DNA of 49,330 nt. Origin: a virus. A program made the translations under genes and the position numbers. Below are positions 16,258-24,008 of this stretch, in pieces. Under the pieces are notes generated by a model. The model was not told the DNA's origin. It did not search any database and saw nothing but the letters and a program-made list of their open reading frames with translations. Location of the stretch: the IMG/VR virus record IMGVR_UViG_3300045146_000098, positions 1 through 49,330 of that record; one strand, given 5' to 3'. Position 1 is the stretch's first letter. Each line of letters opens with the position of its first letter.

Positions 16258-18030
16258 ATGGCTACTTCAAACAGTTATGTAAACAAGAGAATTGCGGCAA
16301 TTCTCGAACAGCGTTGGGGTAATATCCTTAATGCTGGCAAGGGTATTTCAAGCCCAGCCGTTCGTTACAACACAGCGGTTCTTTTAGAGAACCAACGTCA
16401 GTATATGGAACGTAATGGTCTGTTAAACGAAGTTGGCACAACCGCAGATGTAACCGGTTTACCAACAACGATTTTCCCAATCATTCGTCGCGTGTATCCA
16501 AACATTATTGCGAATGATATCGTGGGAGTCCAACCTATGACATCGCCATCGGGTGTAGTGTTTTATATGCAATACTACTCACCAACTGGAAAGACGTTGT
16601 ATGGAGCAGACAAGACATCGGACGCAGCGGAAAACGGTGAACTTTTAACATGGAATAGTCCAGGTCGCTTTGCGCTGGACGAGTCCTATGCGTCAACCAT
16701 GACTCGCAATGAGTTGATTACCCCAGGAACTGGTGACAGTATTTCTGGTGCGGGCAGCGTTTTAACAATTGACCTGTCAGTTTCTCCAAAGAAAGTCGCA
16801 GGTAATGCAAAACTAGAGACACTGAAAGCCAGTTTAATTAACGATCTTAATAAGATTGTTTTAAGAGTATTTTATAAGAGCCAATTTTTCGGTGAACAAG
16901 TTCTATATTTGAATGACCTTATTTCCGATGGTGAGTATTATACCGCAACTAACCATGGCGGCACGAAGACCTATACAACTGGTCTTGGGTTCATTGCTGC
17001 ACTTTCTCTGTCTAATGCAGCATTTGATTTCACTGGCGTAACAGTCAGCACATCAGATGTTGAGATTTATGCTGATTATACTTATCAAGTTGGCGTAACA
17101 GGCGCAACGGGTCATCAGTATAACGCAGAAGGCGATGCAACTTTTGGTGCAAACGACAGCGGTAACTTCCCAATTCCAGAAATGGAACTGAGAATTTATC
17201 AAGGTTCAGTTAATGCAACCAAGAAAGCGTTGAAGACTGCATGGACAATCGAGAACGAACAAGACATGAAGGCGTTCCATAATCTTGATGTTGAGAAAGA
17301 GTTAGTAACAGTTATGTCGTCAGAGCTTGCAGCAGAAATTGACCGCGAAATCATTACGGACCTTCGCAACAACGTTGGTTTCACAATGGTTCACGATTGG
17401 CAAACTGCAAACATTTCTGGCGTCGGCACTGCGACTGGTGGTTCAGGCTTAGGTCTGCACTATCAAGATTTGGCAACTGCATTAGCAACGACAATTCTTG
17501 CTGGTGCCAATCAAATCTATCGCAGAACGTTCCGTGGTGCTGGAAACTGGACCATTATGAGTCCGGTGCTTTCAGCGCGTCTTGAAGCTCTAAACATCTT
17601 TAAGTATAACGGTGGTGCAGATGCAGACAAGGGTGGTTTAGGAATTGAGTCTGTTGGTACATTGAATGGCCAAATCAAGGTCATCAAAGACCCGCTGACC
17701 TATAACAATCAAATTCTGATGGGTTATAAGGGTGGATCGTTCATGGATGTAGGTTATGTCTATTGTCCATATGTGCCAGTAACACAGATTGAAACACTAA
17801 CCGATCCAGGAGATTTAACCCGCAAGAAAGCAGTTGTGACACGTTACGGCAAGTTGCTGGTAAAGCGCGGCTACAACTTCTATGCTTCAATTAGCGTAAC
17901 CAACACACCGGAAGCATTTACGAACTACTATGCTCCAGTTGCTACACAATTGAATGGTGCAACAATCGGCGGTCTGCCAGGTTACACCAGCGGTAAGAAT
18001 CAATTGACGGGAACCCATAGTTTAGTATAA
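16258..18030 (+). CDS. 23: Major capsid protein (T4 gp23-type)
   Basis: 590 aa (T4 gp23 is 521). Family hallmarks: LLENQRQYM, then VTGLPTTIFPIIRRVYPN and ANDIVGVQPMTSPSG near the N-terminus, and VVTRYGKLLVKRGYNFYASI and NTPEAFTNYYAPV near the C-terminus. LLNE|VGTTADV around residue 57 fits the gp21 cleavage site that removes the T4 gp23 prodomain (65 residues). Strong AAAGGAG site. Codon choice is visibly less AT-rich than the neighbours, as expected for the most expressed gene. A terminator-like hairpin follows. Confidence 0.95.
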   Translation: MATSNSYVNKRIAAILEQRWGNILNAGKGISSPAVRYNTAVLLENQRQYMERNGLLNEVGTTADVTGLPTTIFPIIRRVYPNIIANDIVGVQPMTSPSGVVFYMQYYSPTGKTLYGADKTSDAAENGELLTWNSPGRFALDESYASTMTRNELITPGTGDSISGAGSVLTIDLSVSPKKVAGNAKLETLKASLINDLNKIVLRVFYKSQFFGEQVLYLNDLISDGEYYTATNHGGTKTYTTGLGFIAALSLSNAAFDFTGVTVSTSDVEIYADYTYQVGVTGATGHQYNAEGDATFGANDSGNFPIPEMELRIYQGSVNATKKALKTAWTIENEQDMKAFHNLDVEKELVTVMSSELAAEIDREIITDLRNNVGFTMVHDWQTANISGVGTATGGSGLGLHYQDLATALATTILAGANQIYRRTFRGAGNWTIMSPVLSARLEALNIFKYNGGADADKGGLGIESVGTLNGQIKVIKDPLTYNNQILMGYKGGSFMDVGYVYCPYVPVTQIETLTDPGDLTRKKAVVTRYGKLLVKRGYNFYASISVTNTPEAFTNYYAPVATQLNGATIGGLPGYTSGKNQLTGTHSLV

Positions 18031-18054
18031 TCAGTTTGTAAACAATAACGATAC

Positions 18055-18081
18055 AGGGAGGGAGAGGTTTTCTCCCTCCCT
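18055..18081 (+). terminator. Strong hairpin after the major capsid gene
   Basis: Perfect 11-bp stem AGGGAGGGAGA / TCTCCCTCCCT with a 5-base loop. The T run is weak (tatcat), so it may be partial termination or a 3' mRNA stabiliser. Confidence 0.7.
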
Positions 18082-18107
18082 ATCATAAAACTATGGAGAA
18101 ACAAAAT

Positions 18108-18743
18108 ATGAAAAGATTAATCATTGTTGCGGTAATGGCATTAACGACTGCTGCTATTGCTGCGCCTGCTCCTGTTACAACGTGGCTCTCAAGTCCAGTA
18201 ACGGGTGTTTTGGGTGTGGCACAGGTAAGCACGACAAAATATGTCATTGCTGCTGGCACTAATTATTGTAGATTTAATCCATCGCTTGGAACATTGTCAA
18301 ACTTGATTGGTTCGCCGTTGGTTGGTTTATATCAATCAACATTAGGTTGGACTGATGGTGGCAAGTTGCTGGCGGTAGACTTGGCAGGCAAACCAAAATT
18401 AGTAGGTTTATCAGATTTACTTTGGGTGAGCAAGCCAACGAAAGACACGACTAGCGCGACAACTGTTATATTAACAAATGGAACAGGTGCAATTACATCT
18501 GTTGTTACAAGCGTTAGAATTACAGGAGCCAATACAGTAAGTCTTCCAGCTACCAATACTATTACTATAGTAAACGTAGCTGCTACACGCACAAAATATG
18601 ATGCAAATGCGTCTGGCAGAGTTGGCTTTCTTGCAATTGGCCCAAGCACGAAGAGAGATGCGCCAACACTAATTTGTATTAGTGATAACGGCAAAGTGTC
18701 ACATGTTGAGTTCAAGGATGTGTTGACTGTTACTATCCCATAA
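18108..18743 (+). CDS. Secreted protein of unknown function after the capsid gene
   Basis: 211 aa from ATG 18108 (GGAGAA 7 nt upstream); ATG 18093 overlaps that site and is rejected. A classical signal peptide runs over residues 1-20 (MKRLIIVAVMALTTAAIA, then APAP). The mature part is Thr/Val/Ser-rich and beta-prone (VILTNGTGAITSV, NTITIVNVAATRTKYDANAS). Secretion is unexpected for a gene in the head operon. It may act at the host envelope or be recruited to the virion from outside. No family recognised. Confidence 0.6.
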   Translation: MKRLIIVAVMALTTAAIAAPAPVTTWLSSPVTGVLGVAQVSTTKYVIAAGTNYCRFNPSLGTLSNLIGSPLVGLYQSTLGWTDGGKLLAVDLAGKPKLVGLSDLLWVSKPTKDTTSATTVILTNGTGAITSVVTSVRITGANTVSLPATNTITIVNVAATRTKYDANASGRVGFLAIGPSTKRDAPTLICISDNGKVSHVEFKDVLTVTIP

Positions 18744-18750
18744 TCCCATA

Positions 18751-19128
18751 ATGAAGTATAAATTTAACAATACGTCGAATGTTCCTATAACGTTACCATC
18801 AAAAAATGGCGGTAAACTTATTATAGATAAAAATTCGAGTATTGTTTTAGATGAGTATTATGAACAATATGCTCCACACATTCTTACAGTAATTAAAAGA
18901 AATATAAGTAGTCGTCCGAAAGTGTTAATCAAAGCAAACACTGTGCTGTCGAAAAGTTCGTCAATAAAGGGTTTGTCGGCTTCTGTTTCACAAAATCAAC
19001 CTCGCAATATAGATACACAGAGTAAGGTTAATACAGAAGTTTGTAGTAAAGAGGAGAACAAAGAGGTTTCCAAGGAGGCCGACAAACCCTCCCTCAAAAA
19101 AATCAAAAAAACAAGAAAGAAGAAGTAA
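18751..19128 (+). CDS. Small protein with basic tail
   Basis: 125 aa. The N-terminal 60 residues are beta-rich (KYKFNNTSNVPITLPSKNGG, SIVLDEYYEQYAP), then a Ser-rich linker and a very basic end (KKIKKTRKKK). The first part resembles short phage head-proximal or connector-associated proteins, but no named match is claimed. It is tightly linked to the next gene (3 nt). Confidence 0.5.
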   Translation: MKYKFNNTSNVPITLPSKNGGKLIIDKNSSIVLDEYYEQYAPHILTVIKRNISSRPKVLIKANTVLSKSSSIKGLSASVSQNQPRNIDTQSKVNTEVCSKEENKEVSKEADKPSLKKIKKTRKKK

Positions 19129-19131
19129 GCT

Positions 19132-19887
19132 ATGGCGACAGCAATAACAAACAATACATCAACATATGATGCAATACTATCATGGGTCTTTACGCATTTA
19201 GGCTATCCTGTTATTGATGTTGAATTGCGCGAAGAACAAATCATCGCTTGCATAAAAGATGCTCTGGAAAGATTTTCAAAGTTTGCAGGCAATAAAGACC
19301 TCTATAAGAATTTTACCATAACCGCAGTACCTGGCCAATCTGAATATGAGTTACCGGAAGATTGCGATTATGTGTTTCAATGTTACCGCCAAAACTTCCT
19401 TACTTCAATTGATTTGGGCGGTCTTGGCTTTGCAGATGATTTAATTTTATTGTTCAACACACAAGGAAGAACAATAGACATGTTTAAAAATGGTGTTGGC
19501 TTCTTCAACGCAACATCATATCTCAAGTTTTTAGGTAGAACATTTGGGTATGAATTTTCTTGGGAAAATCTACCAAATCGAAAAATACGAATATATCCTA
19601 AGCCGAATATACAAATGACAATTGGCGGTATGTATGTGCCCAAGGTTGATTTACAATCAACATCATTGTATAACCTATGGATTAAAGATTGGACATTAGC
19701 GTGTTGTAAGGAAATACTTGGCAACATTTACCAGAAGTATAATGGAAATATTCCTGGTGCTGCCGGTGGTGCCGCAAGTCAGATAAGTCTTCGCACAGAT
19801 TTAGTTGCAGAAGGTAAAGAAATGAAAGATAAATTAATGGAACAATTAACTTCATGGCGCAATCCGGCTATTATGTTGGTGGGATAA
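19132..19887 (+). CDS. Neck / head-tail connector protein, T4 gp13-like candidate
   Basis: 251 aa. Opening helices LSWVFTHLGYPVIDVELREE and IIACIKDALERFSKFAG, then beta strands FTITAVPGQSEYELPEDCDY and IRIYPKP, and closing helices WTLACCKEILGNIYQKY. The LGYP-x-vdVEL-x-eQI-x-x-AI pattern recurs in phage connector proteins and marine T4-like neck proteins. Together with the gp14-like and gp15-like genes downstream it would complete a neck set. Assignment is moderate because T4 gp13 itself is not clearly recognisable. Confidence 0.45.
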   Translation: MATAITNNTSTYDAILSWVFTHLGYPVIDVELREEQIIACIKDALERFSKFAGNKDLYKNFTITAVPGQSEYELPEDCDYVFQCYRQNFLTSIDLGGLGFADDLILLFNTQGRTIDMFKNGVGFFNATSYLKFLGRTFGYEFSWENLPNRKIRIYPKPNIQMTIGGMYVPKVDLQSTSLYNLWIKDWTLACCKEILGNIYQKYNGNIPGAAGGAASQISLRTDLVAEGKEMKDKLMEQLTSWRNPAIMLVG

Positions 19888-19888
19888 T

Positions 19889-20296
19889 ATGATCAAAAAC
19901 ATTTTTGCAAGTTTTATTAATAATGTTTTAAACGAGTCGGTAAATGCATTGACTTCCGATAAAGTTGATGACATACATAAACTATTGAACGGCGATGAGC
20001 TTTTTGCGCAACTGAGTAAAGAGTTCACACCAAAAAGTTTATTGAAGTTTGCAGAAGAGCTTGACGTTGAATATAACGATTTTAGTCTTATAAAATTTTG
20101 CAACGTTTTCAACTCTCATATCAATAATGAAAATGTTAAAATAATAATAGGCAGAGAATATTCAGTAGTTATTTATGTTAGTGCGCTGCCTGATGTTGTC
20201 GAAAGAATGAAATTAATAGCAAAGAAAACAAATGCCAATGAATGTGATATAAAAGATACTCCGAAAGGTAAGTTTGTTCGATTTTGGTGGGATTAA
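19889..20296 (+). CDS. Unknown small protein with capsid-targeting-like N-terminus
   Basis: 135 aa. MIKNIFASFINNVLNE|S is an amphipathic N-terminal helix ending in L-x-E. The body is alpha/beta (VKIIIGREYSVVIYVSALPD, then a VVERMKLIAKK helix and KGKFVRFWWD). Start 2 nt after the neck gene stop, so co-translated. It could be a processed internal head protein. No family recognised. Confidence 0.5.
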   Translation: MIKNIFASFINNVLNESVNALTSDKVDDIHKLLNGDELFAQLSKEFTPKSLLKFAEELDVEYNDFSLIKFCNVFNSHINNENVKIIIGREYSVVIYVSALPDVVERMKLIAKKTNANECDIKDTPKGKFVRFWWD

Positions 20297-20317
20297 TATT
20301 TAAAGGAAAACACACAT

Positions 20318-21307
20318 ATGGCACAATTTAATAATTTTATGGATAAGTTTTGGAGTAAAGACCCTGATGCGGTAAAAGAAAAACAAGATTTTGAAGGACA
20401 AGAGAAGATTTTTAAGGTTAAGGAAAAATGGCATAGAAGCACTTGTGCAAAGTTAATCAAATTGGGTAAGCTGCTTAATCTTCATCCTCATAAAATTTCT
20501 TCAATTAAAGGTGGGCCAGCAGTCGGTGGAGAAGCTACTCTAATGGGTATGTTTGATAATAATGTTGGTGTATATGTGTCAATAAGTATGGACGATAATG
20601 GTAAGGGTTATACAGGAATGTCATTTTATCGCTCCATAAAGAACATGAAAGATTATAGTGGTGGCAGAAATATCGGTTTACAACCAATGGAATTAAACAA
20701 TCTCATTGACTTATCAAACAAAATACGTGAAGAAATTGCGCCAACGACAATAGGTGATAAAGGTTCAAAAGGAGAAAAGGTCATGGAACAAAAAAAGAAA
20801 GATGATTTATATGAGTTCATTAAGTCAACATCGGATAAGAAATTATTACAAGAGTTATGGTTTGTAGGCAGTGAAGAACTGGATATTGGACAAATGGGCG
20901 ATGAGCTTCCCGATAATGGTCTGGAAGAACTACCAAGTGAAGCGGCACCAGAAGATATTGCACCAGAAGTCACACCAGAAACCACACCAGAAACCACACC
21001 AGAAACCACACCAGAAGAATCGAGTTTTGATGATGATACAGAAGTTGAACAAGAAGAAACTGTTGAGGAATTTCCAGAAGACAATACACCAGATGATAAT
21101 CAACAGTTAGAAAAAATTAAATCGGACATAATGAACTTGATGCTAAAATATCAAATTGATGATTTCAATAAAGAAAGTATATTGACTGTCTTATCTAAGC
21201 TAGAAGCAAGAATTAACGGTTGGACAAATGATCTAAATAGCCCCATTACCGGCTATTTAGGTTCAGCACCACCAGCACCGATAACCTCTTCCCCAAAAAT
21301 CGGATAA
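20318..21307 (+). CDS. Acidic unknown protein with TPE repeats
   Basis: 329 aa, AAAGGA before ATG. Residues 1-150 are globular (FMDKFWSKDPDAVKE, then the beta segment VGVYVSISMDDNGKGYTGMSF). The middle is acidic with four T-T-P-E type repeats, and the C-terminus has a predicted helix (LEKIKSDIMNLMLKYQIDDF) and a Pro-rich end. No clear [L/I]-x-E in the first 20 residues. Probably virion-associated from its place between neck genes. Function unknown. Confidence 0.5.
   Translation: MAQFNNFMDKFWSKDPDAVKEKQDFEGQEKIFKVKEKWHRSTCAKLIKLGKLLNLHPHKISSIKGGPAVGGEATLMGMFDNNVGVYVSISMDDNGKGYTGMSFYRSIKNMKDYSGGRNIGLQPMELNNLIDLSNKIREEIAPTTIGDKGSKGEKVMEQKKKDDLYEFIKSTSDKKLLQELWFVGSEELDIGQMGDELPDNGLEELPSEAAPEDIAPEVTPETTPETTPETTPEESSFDDDTEVEQEETVEEFPEDNTPDDNQQLEKIKSDIMNLMLKYQIDDFNKESILTVLSKLEARINGWTNDLNSPITGYLGSAPPAPITSSPKIG
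20969..21016 (+). repeat. 12-bp tandem repeat inside the acidic gene
   Basis: Four units of accacaccagaa (the first is gtcacaccagaa), coding for repeated (T/V)TPE. The repeat keeps the frame, so copy number can vary without breaking the protein. Confidence 0.85.
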
Positions 21308-21308
21308 T

Positions 21309-21590
21309 ATGAAAAACTTAATTATTTGCACACTTTGCTTGTTTTTTGTCGGCTGTACAACCTTATCACATACGGAAAAAGGTTTTGTAACACCAGGAGG
21401 TCAAACGAATAGCGTTGGCACATACTTAACCGGTATATTGAATGCAAACGGTTATACTATTACAAACCTTGCTGCTCCTGCAAGTGCATCAACAGCGGCT
21501 ACAAAAGCATATGTTGATGCTATAGCGAGCACAAATTCAGCATTGTTTATAGCGTTGACCAATAGCTTAAAAGAAGTTGGCATATATTAA
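21309..21590 (+). CDS. Lipoprotein carrying a tail-fibre collar motif
   Basis: 93 aa. The signal peptide ends in a lipobox FVGC (Cys16). Mature residues 46-70 read NANGYTITNLAAPASASTAA then TKAYVDA. This is the repeat found before the tip of many phage tail fibres (ITNLA-x-P-x(5)-AATKxYVD). Finding it on a lipoprotein is odd: it may be a fragment of a fibre-like protein presented on the host surface. The ending (STNSALFIALTNSLK) resembles secreted proteins of Kiritimatiellae/Lentisphaerae-type bacteria (impression only). Confidence 0.65.
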   Translation: MKNLIICTLCLFFVGCTTLSHTEKGFVTPGGQTNSVGTYLTGILNANGYTITNLAAPASASTAATKAYVDAIASTNSALFIALTNSLKEVGIY

Positions 21591-21608
21591 TTTTATTAGG
21601 AGAAAGAA

Positions 21609-22130
21609 ATGTCAGATACATATACTTATACAGGTACATTAAGTAAAACAGTTGGAACGCTTCAAGAAGAGTTAAAACGTTTTACCTACAATTATACTGC
21701 CGATGAACAAGCTGCTCCTATTTTTGTCATTCCAGAAGTTGATGCTGCTGAATTATCTGTCAACACAGAAGTATTTAAGGTTGACATGTCCTACATCAAC
21801 TCAACGCCACCGCTCAATGGTAGAGTTAAATTTGTGATGATTGAAGTTATGACATCAGGCAAGCGCGTTGAAGTAAAGGTGAATGTGCCCTCACAAATCG
21901 TTACAGCCATGGAGTCAGGTTCACCAATTACGCCAGTTAGTGATGCAGCGGCAAAGTTTCATAACAGTGCCTATACAGATGTAACTGGTTCTTTGGTATA
22001 TGATGCTATGATCATTGGTGGCAAGATAGAAAATATTTACATTAACAGATTTCCTCTTACAAAAACTGGGCATGATGTAACTGCTGATGCTGGTGATTGT
22101 AGAGTTTCAGTAAGAGTCATTGGTGGATAA
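21609..22130 (+). CDS. Beta-rich protein, probably structural
   Basis: 173 aa with AGGAGA upstream. Beta-rich (RVKFVMIEVMTSGKRVEVKV, SLVYDAMIIGGKIENIYI, DCRVSVRVIGG). No signal peptide. The next gene starts on its stop codon (TAATG), implying coupling. Might be a head decoration or neck-associated protein. No family recognised. Confidence 0.5.
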   Translation: MSDTYTYTGTLSKTVGTLQEELKRFTYNYTADEQAAPIFVIPEVDAAELSVNTEVFKVDMSYINSTPPLNGRVKFVMIEVMTSGKRVEVKVNVPSQIVTAMESGSPITPVSDAAAKFHNSAYTDVTGSLVYDAMIIGGKIENIYINRFPLTKTGHDVTADAGDCRVSVRVIGG

Positions 22131-22447
22131 TGTTTACCATTGATATTAAAAATATAAATAAGATTTTCGATAAGAAACTCATACAACAAATTAAGGTTGT
22201 AGCAACAGAAGAAGCAGCAAAGTGTTTGGAGGCAAATAAGGAGTTTACTAGTAGAATAATCAATATAACGAAAATTGATGATACAGTAACATATGATGTA
22301 GAAGTTTCGAATACTGGTATGGTTTTAATAGATGAGGTAATAACGACATTGGAAAATATTTTTAAAGGAAAGAATATGTTTTTTGATGTATCGTTCAACA
22401 AACCAACCGGCAACGCGCCATTAACGATTAACTGCATGATAAAATAG
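22130..22447 (+). CDS. Unknown small alpha/beta protein
   Basis: 105 aa. An N-terminal helix (IQQIKVVATEEAAKCLEANK) is followed by strands and a helix (VTYDVEVSNTGMVLIDEVIT). No motif I recognise. Coupled to the upstream gene by TAATG. Confidence 0.5.
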   Translation: MFTIDIKNINKIFDKKLIQQIKVVATEEAAKCLEANKEFTSRIINITKIDDTVTYDVEVSNTGMVLIDEVITTLENIFKGKNMFFDVSFNKPTGNAPLTINCMIK

Positions 22448-22454
22448 GGAAAAT

Positions 22455-23219
22455 ATGGTAAACACTAATGAGGATATTTTTATGAATGAATTTGAAACAC
22501 ACCTGCTACAGGAAGCTGATAAAGTCGCTGCTAAGAAAAAGAAAGCTACAAACACACCAGAGTTACCTGATTCGGATGCACCAGAAGGACAACAATCGGA
22601 TGAAGAAGAGCCTTCCGATATTACTGGCACAGAAGGCGGCGAAGGGGATACAGACGCAGAAGAAGGTGGTGCAGATATTGGAGATTTGGGAGAAGAAGGT
22701 GAGGATGATAAAGAAGGCGGTGAATCAGGAGTGCCACCTGAAAAAGAAGAAAAACCTAAAATTGGAGAAAAAATACCTCCTGTAGATATTGATAAAGGTC
22801 TTGGGTTACGAAGAAGAGTAATGAATGATTTTGATGGTCAATTACCAGAAAAAATATCAGACCTTATGAGTATAATCGCAAAGAAAGTTGATATAGAAAA
22901 CAATGAGGCGAATACCAAAATATTATTTAAAGTACCGCCTATTGGTCAAGAAGTTATCAATGTAAGAGAACTTGAAGAGGAAGTTGGTGTAGAAATATTT
23001 TGGGGAACACTATATCAACGTATTGTATCAATCAAATATCCTCAACAAAACACTATTGGTATGGAGAAAGTTGAGGATAGCTTACAGGGTTTACAAGAAG
23101 AGTCAATTAACCGATTTTATGCGGTGTTAGGAGAAACGTTTGATATTCGTAAAGCAAAAGAGCTTAATGAAAATGTTAAGATAAGTAAAAAGAACAAAAG
23201 AAAAAACGCAAGGAAATAA
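22455..23219 (+). CDS. Acidic protein with processed-type N-terminus
   Basis: 254 aa from ATG 22455 (AGGGAA upstream) or 245 aa from ATG 22482 (GAGGAT upstream). The second start gives MNEFETHLLQE|A, an excellent match to the T4 capsid-targeting pattern. A Glu/Asp/Gly-rich tract of about 70 residues follows, then a globular C-terminal domain (KGLGLRRRVMNDFDGQLPEK, EVGVEIFWGTLYQRIVSIKY) and a basic tail. Predicted internal or core head protein. Function unknown. Confidence 0.55.
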   Translation: MVNTNEDIFMNEFETHLLQEADKVAAKKKKATNTPELPDSDAPEGQQSDEEEPSDITGTEGGEGDTDAEEGGADIGDLGEEGEDDKEGGESGVPPEKEEKPKIGEKIPPVDIDKGLGLRRRVMNDFDGQLPEKISDLMSIIAKKVDIENNEANTKILFKVPPIGQEVINVRELEEEVGVEIFWGTLYQRIVSIKYPQQNTIGMEKVEDSLQGLQEESINRFYAVLGETFDIRKAKELNENVKISKKNKRKNARK

Positions 23220-24008
23220 GTGCGTATAGAAGATTGCCAAAAGTTTCAAGACGTTAAGAATAGATGTAAGTCGTTCTTTGCAGATAAGTCATATGAAGAT
23301 GGTTTGATACCAGACAAAGATGAGTTACTCTTTGAACCTGGGTTAAAAGAGTATATTACTGCGATGGTTGAATGGTCGTCACGGTATAAAATAAATCGTG
23401 GCAAGAATACACCAATTGATATAAAAGTTTTCTTTGTGCAATCATTACGCCAATATGCGGAAATGTTGCAACCATTAAGAAACTCAAAAGCTGATTATCC
23501 AATGGTGTCGGTTGCATTGACAAATATAGCACCAGACTATAGTAGATATATACCACACACGCATAAGGCAATTGGCTATATTTATAAATGTGATTTGAAT
23601 AGTGATGGTAAAAACATTCAAATGAAGAATGCAGATATTCCCGTTACTCTTTCGTTTAAGGTGACAATGTGGGGAAAACTGTATGACGATATGTTCCAAT
23701 TTAATTATAGAATGACAAAACAATTCCATCATGGAGGGATTTCGTATATTTCAGTGAATAATGGCTTATGCCGATTGGAATTAAAATCTGTTAATGATGA
23801 GAGCACTTTAGAAAATTTATCTCAATCTGAAGAGCGTTTATTGCGTTGGAGCTATAGTATAGATTGTAAAGCATGGTTAAAAGAACCATTACATGATGTT
23901 AAAACTGTTTGGGAAATTCCCGTTACGGCTGTCGAGGAAAGCAAAAATCAATATTTGGATCATTACAACCATGATTTAATCAGTAAGGAAACAAAACATG
24001 AACAATAA
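23220..24008 (+). CDS. 15: Tail completion / sheath stabiliser protein (T4 gp15-type)
   Basis: 262 aa, GTG start directly after the previous stop with AAGGA upstream. Same layout as T4 gp15 (272 aa): a central strand with an invariant-like Pro (DYPMVSVALTNIAPDYSRYI), IPVTLSFKVTMWGKLYDDMF, QFNYRMTKQF, RLELKSV, then the conserved end RLLRWSYSIDCKAWLKEP (T4: RRRIEWSLTFEVNGWMYPP). It caps the tail tube and sheath and provides the neck-binding surface. Confidence comes from motif order rather than identity. Confidence 0.75.
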   Translation: MRIEDCQKFQDVKNRCKSFFADKSYEDGLIPDKDELLFEPGLKEYITAMVEWSSRYKINRGKNTPIDIKVFFVQSLRQYAEMLQPLRNSKADYPMVSVALTNIAPDYSRYIPHTHKAIGYIYKCDLNSDGKNIQMKNADIPVTLSFKVTMWGKLYDDMFQFNYRMTKQFHHGGISYISVNNGLCRLELKSVNDESTLENLSQSEERLLRWSYSIDCKAWLKEPLHDVKTVWEIPVTAVEESKNQYLDHYNHDLISKETKHEQ

